From Pelagibius sp041565695 (GTDB lineage Bacteria > Pseudomonadota > Alphaproteobacteria > Kiloniellales > Kiloniellaceae), in assembly GCA_041565695.1 (NCBI GenBank), contig JBFGUI010000051.1, forward strand, positions 1 through 18,855: DNA of 18,855 nucleotides. The letters are read 5' to 3'. The translations under genes and the position numbers were made by a program. Below are positions 16,358 through 18,855 of the stretch, piece by piece (position 1 is the stretch's first letter; every line of letters starts with the position of its first letter). The notes beneath the pieces were generated by a model. That model did not search any database. It saw nothing but the letters and a program-made list of their open reading frames with translations, and had not been told where the DNA came from.

Positions 16358-17571
16358 TGTGGTTTCGCCGGGCAAGCGGCGTGCTTACGAGGTGTTTTGG
16401 GCTGCGGGCCGCGACCTTCGCCCTGCTGGGGCTGCTGGCCGCCGCGGGCGGGGCGGCCCGGGCCCAGGTGGACAGTGACATCTTCACTGTGCGGGACGTG
16501 GCGGTGGACGAAACCGCGGCCTCGGCCGCCGAGGCGCGCCAGATCGCCCTGGCGACCGGCCAGCGCCGCGCCTTCCGCCGGCTGATCGAGCGCCTGGTGC
16601 CGCACGACCAGCAGGAGCTCGTGCCGGCCCTGGATCCCGACCTGCTGCAGTTCTACGTGCGTGACTTCTCGGTCGCCAACGAGCGGACTTCGCCGGTGCG
16701 CTACCTGGCGGACCTGACCTTCCGCTTCAATGCCGACGAGGTGCGCCGGCTGCTGCGCAGCAATAACGTGGCCTTCGCCGAGACCCGCGGCAGCCCGGTG
16801 GTGGTGCTGCCGGTGTTCCGCGCCGGCGACGGCGAGGCCGTGCTGTGGGTCGAGGCCAACCCCTGGCGCGAGGTCTGGGCGCTGCGCCGCGCCGACGACG
16901 GCCTGGTGCCGATGATCGTGCCGCTGGGCGATCTCAGCGATATCGCCGCCATCGACGCGCCGCGCGCACTGCAGTCGGACCCGGGCGCGCTGCAGGCGAT
17001 CGGCGCGCTCTACGGCGCCGCGGACGTGCTGGTGGCCGAGGCGACGCTGAGCGGCGACCCGGAGAGCGGCTCGGCAGTGTTGGGGGTGGTCAGCCGCCGC
17101 TTTCAGGACGGCGTCACCGGCATCACCCTGCGCGACCGGCTGATCCAGGTGGAAGGCGAGCCCTTCGAGGGCTTTCTCGGGCGTGCCGCCGAGCGCATCG
17201 ACAGCGCCGTGCAGGAGACCTGGAAGCAGCAGAACGTGCTGCAGTTCGGCAACCAGCGCTCGATCCTGGTCTTCGTGCCGCTCGAAGGCCTCGACGACTG
17301 GCTCAACGTGCGCCGCCGCCTGCACGGCGTGGCGGCCGTCCAGCAGTCGGACCTCACGCTGCTGACGCGCGGCGAGGCGCAGCTCGAGCTGACCTTCGTC
17401 GGCGACGAGCAGCGCCTGACCCGCGCGCTGGAGCAGCGCGACCTCTATCTCTCGCTGCGGCCGGACAGCAACTGGGAGCTCGGCCTGGCCGAGAAGCGGG
17501 GTTTTCGCATTGATCAGCCGCTGGTCGCACCCGGCGGCAGCGCCGTCATCACGGCACCCGGACAGCAATGA
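16357..17571 (+). CDS. DUF2066 domain-containing exported protein of unknown function
   Basis: 404 residues. A signal peptide is visible: Arg-rich start, hydrophobic ATFALLGLLAAAGG, and a likely cut after ARA at 36, so the mature protein should be periplasmic. The rest matches what I know of DUF2066: the early FTVRDVAVDETAASAAEARQIALATGQRRAFRRLIERL block (about 43-80), then LPDLLQFYVRDFSVANERTSPVRYLADLTFRFN-like strands, a central alpha/beta part (PVVVLPVFR, ADVLVAEATL) and a C-terminal repeat-like piece (VFVPLEGLDDWLNVRRRL...). No catalytic motif is evident and the function is unknown. A GGGACGG stands 6 nt before the ATG. The stop overlaps the next start (ATGA), so it is tightly linked to the PerM-like protein. 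It diverges from purM. Confidence 0.9.
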   Translation: MWFRRASGVLTRCFGLRAATFALLGLLAAAGGAARAQVDSDIFTVRDVAVDETAASAAEARQIALATGQRRAFRRLIERLVPHDQQELVPALDPDLLQFYVRDFSVANERTSPVRYLADLTFRFNADEVRRLLRSNNVAFAETRGSPVVVLPVFRAGDGEAVLWVEANPWREVWALRRADDGLVPMIVPLGDLSDIAAIDAPRALQSDPGALQAIGALYGAADVLVAEATLSGDPESGSAVLGVVSRRFQDGVTGITLRDRLIQVEGEPFEGFLGRAAERIDSAVQETWKQQNVLQFGNQRSILVFVPLEGLDDWLNVRRRLHGVAAVQQSDLTLLTRGEAQLELTFVGDEQRLTRALEQRDLYLSLRPDSNWELGLAEKRGFRIDQPLVAPGGSAVITAPGQQ

Positions 17572-18725
17572 GCGAGGCCGAGAGCGGAACGCCCAATCCT
17601 GCGGCGGGCAGGGCCCAGGCCCGCATTCCCGTGGCCAGCCAGATCCGCTTCTGGCTCGTCGTGCTGGTCGTCACGCTGGTCTGCGTCTACCTGCTGCGCA
17701 GCGTGCTGCTGCCCTTCGTCGCCGGCATGGCGGTGGCCTATCTCTTCGATCCGCTGTGCGACAGGCTGGAGCAGTGGAAGCTGTCGCGCACCTGGGCGAC
17801 CGCCATCGTCACCTTCGGCTTCGTGCTCACCTGCGTGGCCGTGCTGCTGCTGGTGATCCCCGCGGTGGTCGGCCAGATCGCCACGCTGATCGAGCGCGCG
17901 CCGGACTACCTGGCGGCGATCCAGCGCGAGGTGACGGCCCTGGTCGAGGTACTGCGCGACCGCCTCGATCCGGGCACGCAGGAAAAGATCAAATCGGTGC
18001 TCGGCGACTCGGCGGACAAGATCTTCGCCTGGGCCACCGAGGTGCTGGGCGGCATCGTCTCCGGCGGCGTCGCCTTCTTCAACTTCATCGCCCTGATGGT
18101 GATCACGCCGGTCGTTGCCTTCTACCTGCTGCGTGACTGGGACGGCATGATTGCCAAGGTGGACGACTGGCTGCCGCGCAAGCACCGCGACACCATCCGC
18201 CGGCTGGCCCACGAGGTTGACGAGACCCTGGCCGGCTTCCTGCGCGGGCAGGGCACGGTCTGCCTCACGCTGGCGGTGTTCTACGCGGTCGGTCTGACCG
18301 CGGCCGGCCTCGACTTCGGCCTGGTGGTCGGCCTGATCGCGGGCTTCCTGTCGTTCATTCCCTACGTGGGATCCATGGTCGGCCTGCTGCTGTCGGTCGG
18401 CCTGGCGATCGCGCAGTTCGACAGCTGGGTCTCCGTCGCCATCGTCGCCGCGGTGTTCTTCGTCGGCCAGGCCATCGAGGGCAACTTCCTGACCCCCAAG
18501 CTGGTCGGCGACCGGGTCGGGCTGCACCCGGTCTGGGTGATGTTCGCGCTGCTGGCCGGCGGCGCGCTGTTCGGCTTCGTCGGCGTGATGCTGGCGGTGC
18601 CGGTCGCCGCCATGGTCGGCGTCGGCGTGCGCTTCGCGCTGTCGCAGTATCGGCTGAGCGGCTACTACCATGACGGCGAGGCCCCGTCTGGCGAGGCCCG
18701 GTCCGACTCGGATGAAGCGGAGTGA
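17568..18725 (+). CDS. AI-2E family transporter / PerM-like membrane protein
   Basis: 385 residues. The family (PF01594; includes E. coli PerM and TqsA) has about seven to eight membrane helices. Hydrophobic runs are seen near residues 27-45, 48-62, 77-105, 165-188, 230-246, 248-283, 288-306 and 322-355, with a soluble loop at about 105-165. Family signatures include LRSVLLPFVAGMAVAYLFDPL (43-63), the GFLSFIPYVGSMVG segment (259-272) and GQAIEGNFLTPKLVGDRVGLHP (300-321). The C-terminal tail is acidic and Ser-rich. Although the family is named after autoinducer-2 export, most members have no proven substrate; transport of AI-2 here is not supported. The ATG overlaps the DUF2066 stop, and the Hda gene begins within or just after its own stop. 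Confidence 0.92.
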   Translation: MSEAESGTPNPAAGRAQARIPVASQIRFWLVVLVVTLVCVYLLRSVLLPFVAGMAVAYLFDPLCDRLEQWKLSRTWATAIVTFGFVLTCVAVLLLVIPAVVGQIATLIERAPDYLAAIQREVTALVEVLRDRLDPGTQEKIKSVLGDSADKIFAWATEVLGGIVSGGVAFFNFIALMVITPVVAFYLLRDWDGMIAKVDDWLPRKHRDTIRRLAHEVDETLAGFLRGQGTVCLTLAVFYAVGLTAAGLDFGLVVGLIAGFLSFIPYVGSMVGLLLSVGLAIAQFDSWVSVAIVAAVFFVGQAIEGNFLTPKLVGDRVGLHPVWVMFALLAGGALFGFVGVMLAVPVAAMVGVGVRFALSQYRLSGYYHDGEAPSGEARSDSDEAE

Positions 18726-18730
18726 CCATC

Positions 18731-18855
18731 GTGAGCGTGCCGGCCCAGCTGCCGCTTGACCTCGGCCACCGCGCCGCCCTGGCGCGCGAGGATTTCCTGG
18801 TGGCGCCGAGCAACAGCCTGGCCGTCGCCTGGATCGACCGCTGGCCCGACTGGCC
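18731..18855 (+). CDS. hdaA: Hda/DnaA-like protein (regulatory inactivation of DnaA), N-terminal fragment
   Basis: The gene runs off the right edge. The visible part contains QLPLDLGHRAALAREDFLV, then APSNSLAVAWIDRWPDW, which is the characteristic opening of alphaproteobacterial HdaA/DnaA-related ATPases: a QLPLDL clamp-binding motif, then the FLVAPSN and W-I-D-x-W-P-x-W segments that precede the AAA+ P-loop. Hda binds the beta clamp through the QLPLDL motif and promotes ATP hydrolysis by DnaA to prevent re-initiation. GTG 18731 has GGAG at 18719-18722 with 8 nt spacing. GTG 18722, overlapping the stop of the previous gene, is an in-frame alternative. The order DUF2066, PerM, Hda next to purM-purN is familiar from alphaproteobacteria. 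Confidence 0.85.
   Translation, partial: MSVPAQLPLDLGHRAALAREDFLVAPSNSLAVAWIDRWPDW

Noticed and set aside
14981..18671. Long open frames opposite purM, DUF2066 and perM (14981-16336, 16264-17568, 17514-18671)
   Set aside because: All are antisense shadows of recognised genes with His/Arg/Gln/Asp-rich translations and no motif.

Overview
The window is a GC-rich, gene-dense stretch of bacterial chromosome. Gene content and order point to an alphaproteobacterium, probably Rhodospirillales-like: yicC-gmk facing an lptF-lptG-lptD-surA-pdxA-rsmA operon, then pepA-holC, and purM-purN divergent from a DUF2066-perM-hda cluster. The small aa3-type cytochrome oxidase subunit IV and the dispersed-type palindromic repeat fit the same group. 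This assignment rests on recognised protein motifs and synteny, not on a database search.

Layout. (1) 1-104, minus: start of a short-chain dehydrogenase that leaves the window. (2) 239-1763, plus: yicC and gmk. (3) 1752-9237, minus: a tightly packed operon reading lptF, lptG, lptD, surA-like, pdxA, rsmA. It has overlapping or nearly touching ends except at lptD/surA (about 120 bp). It couples LPS export and outer-membrane protein folding to vitamin B6 synthesis and 16S rRNA methylation. Its tail overlaps the tail of gmk by 12 bp. (4) 9467-11446, plus: pepA and holC, divergent from lptF. (5) 11467-11561: a palindromic repeat between the convergent holC and an ABC-F gene. (6) 11605-13488, minus: a YheS-type ABC-F ATPase, divergent from ndk. 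(7) 13719-14141, plus: ndk with a plausible sigma-70-type promoter and a strong terminator. (8) 14273-16237 or 16267, minus: purM, purN and a 40-residue cytochrome oxidase subunit IV. (9) 16357 to the end, plus: an exported DUF2066 protein, a PerM/AI-2E family membrane protein and the beginning of an Hda/DnaA-like protein. Starts and stops are coupled in this last group.

The genes are almost entirely housekeeping: nucleotide metabolism (gmk, ndk, purM, purN), envelope biogenesis (lptD, lptF, lptG, surA), translation and ribosome factors (rsmA, ABC-F), RNA turnover (yicC) and replication (holC, hda). I see no phage, transposon, CRISPR, toxin or defence genes and no clear new multi-gene system. 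The points most worth a second look are small ones. purM appears to lack a normal start codon where the Shine-Dalgarno sequence predicts one. The palindromic repeat has two arms whose hairpin stems differ only by compensatory changes. A 15-base word is shared by the ndk and purM upstream regions. LptD has a three-cysteine pattern unlike that of E. coli.
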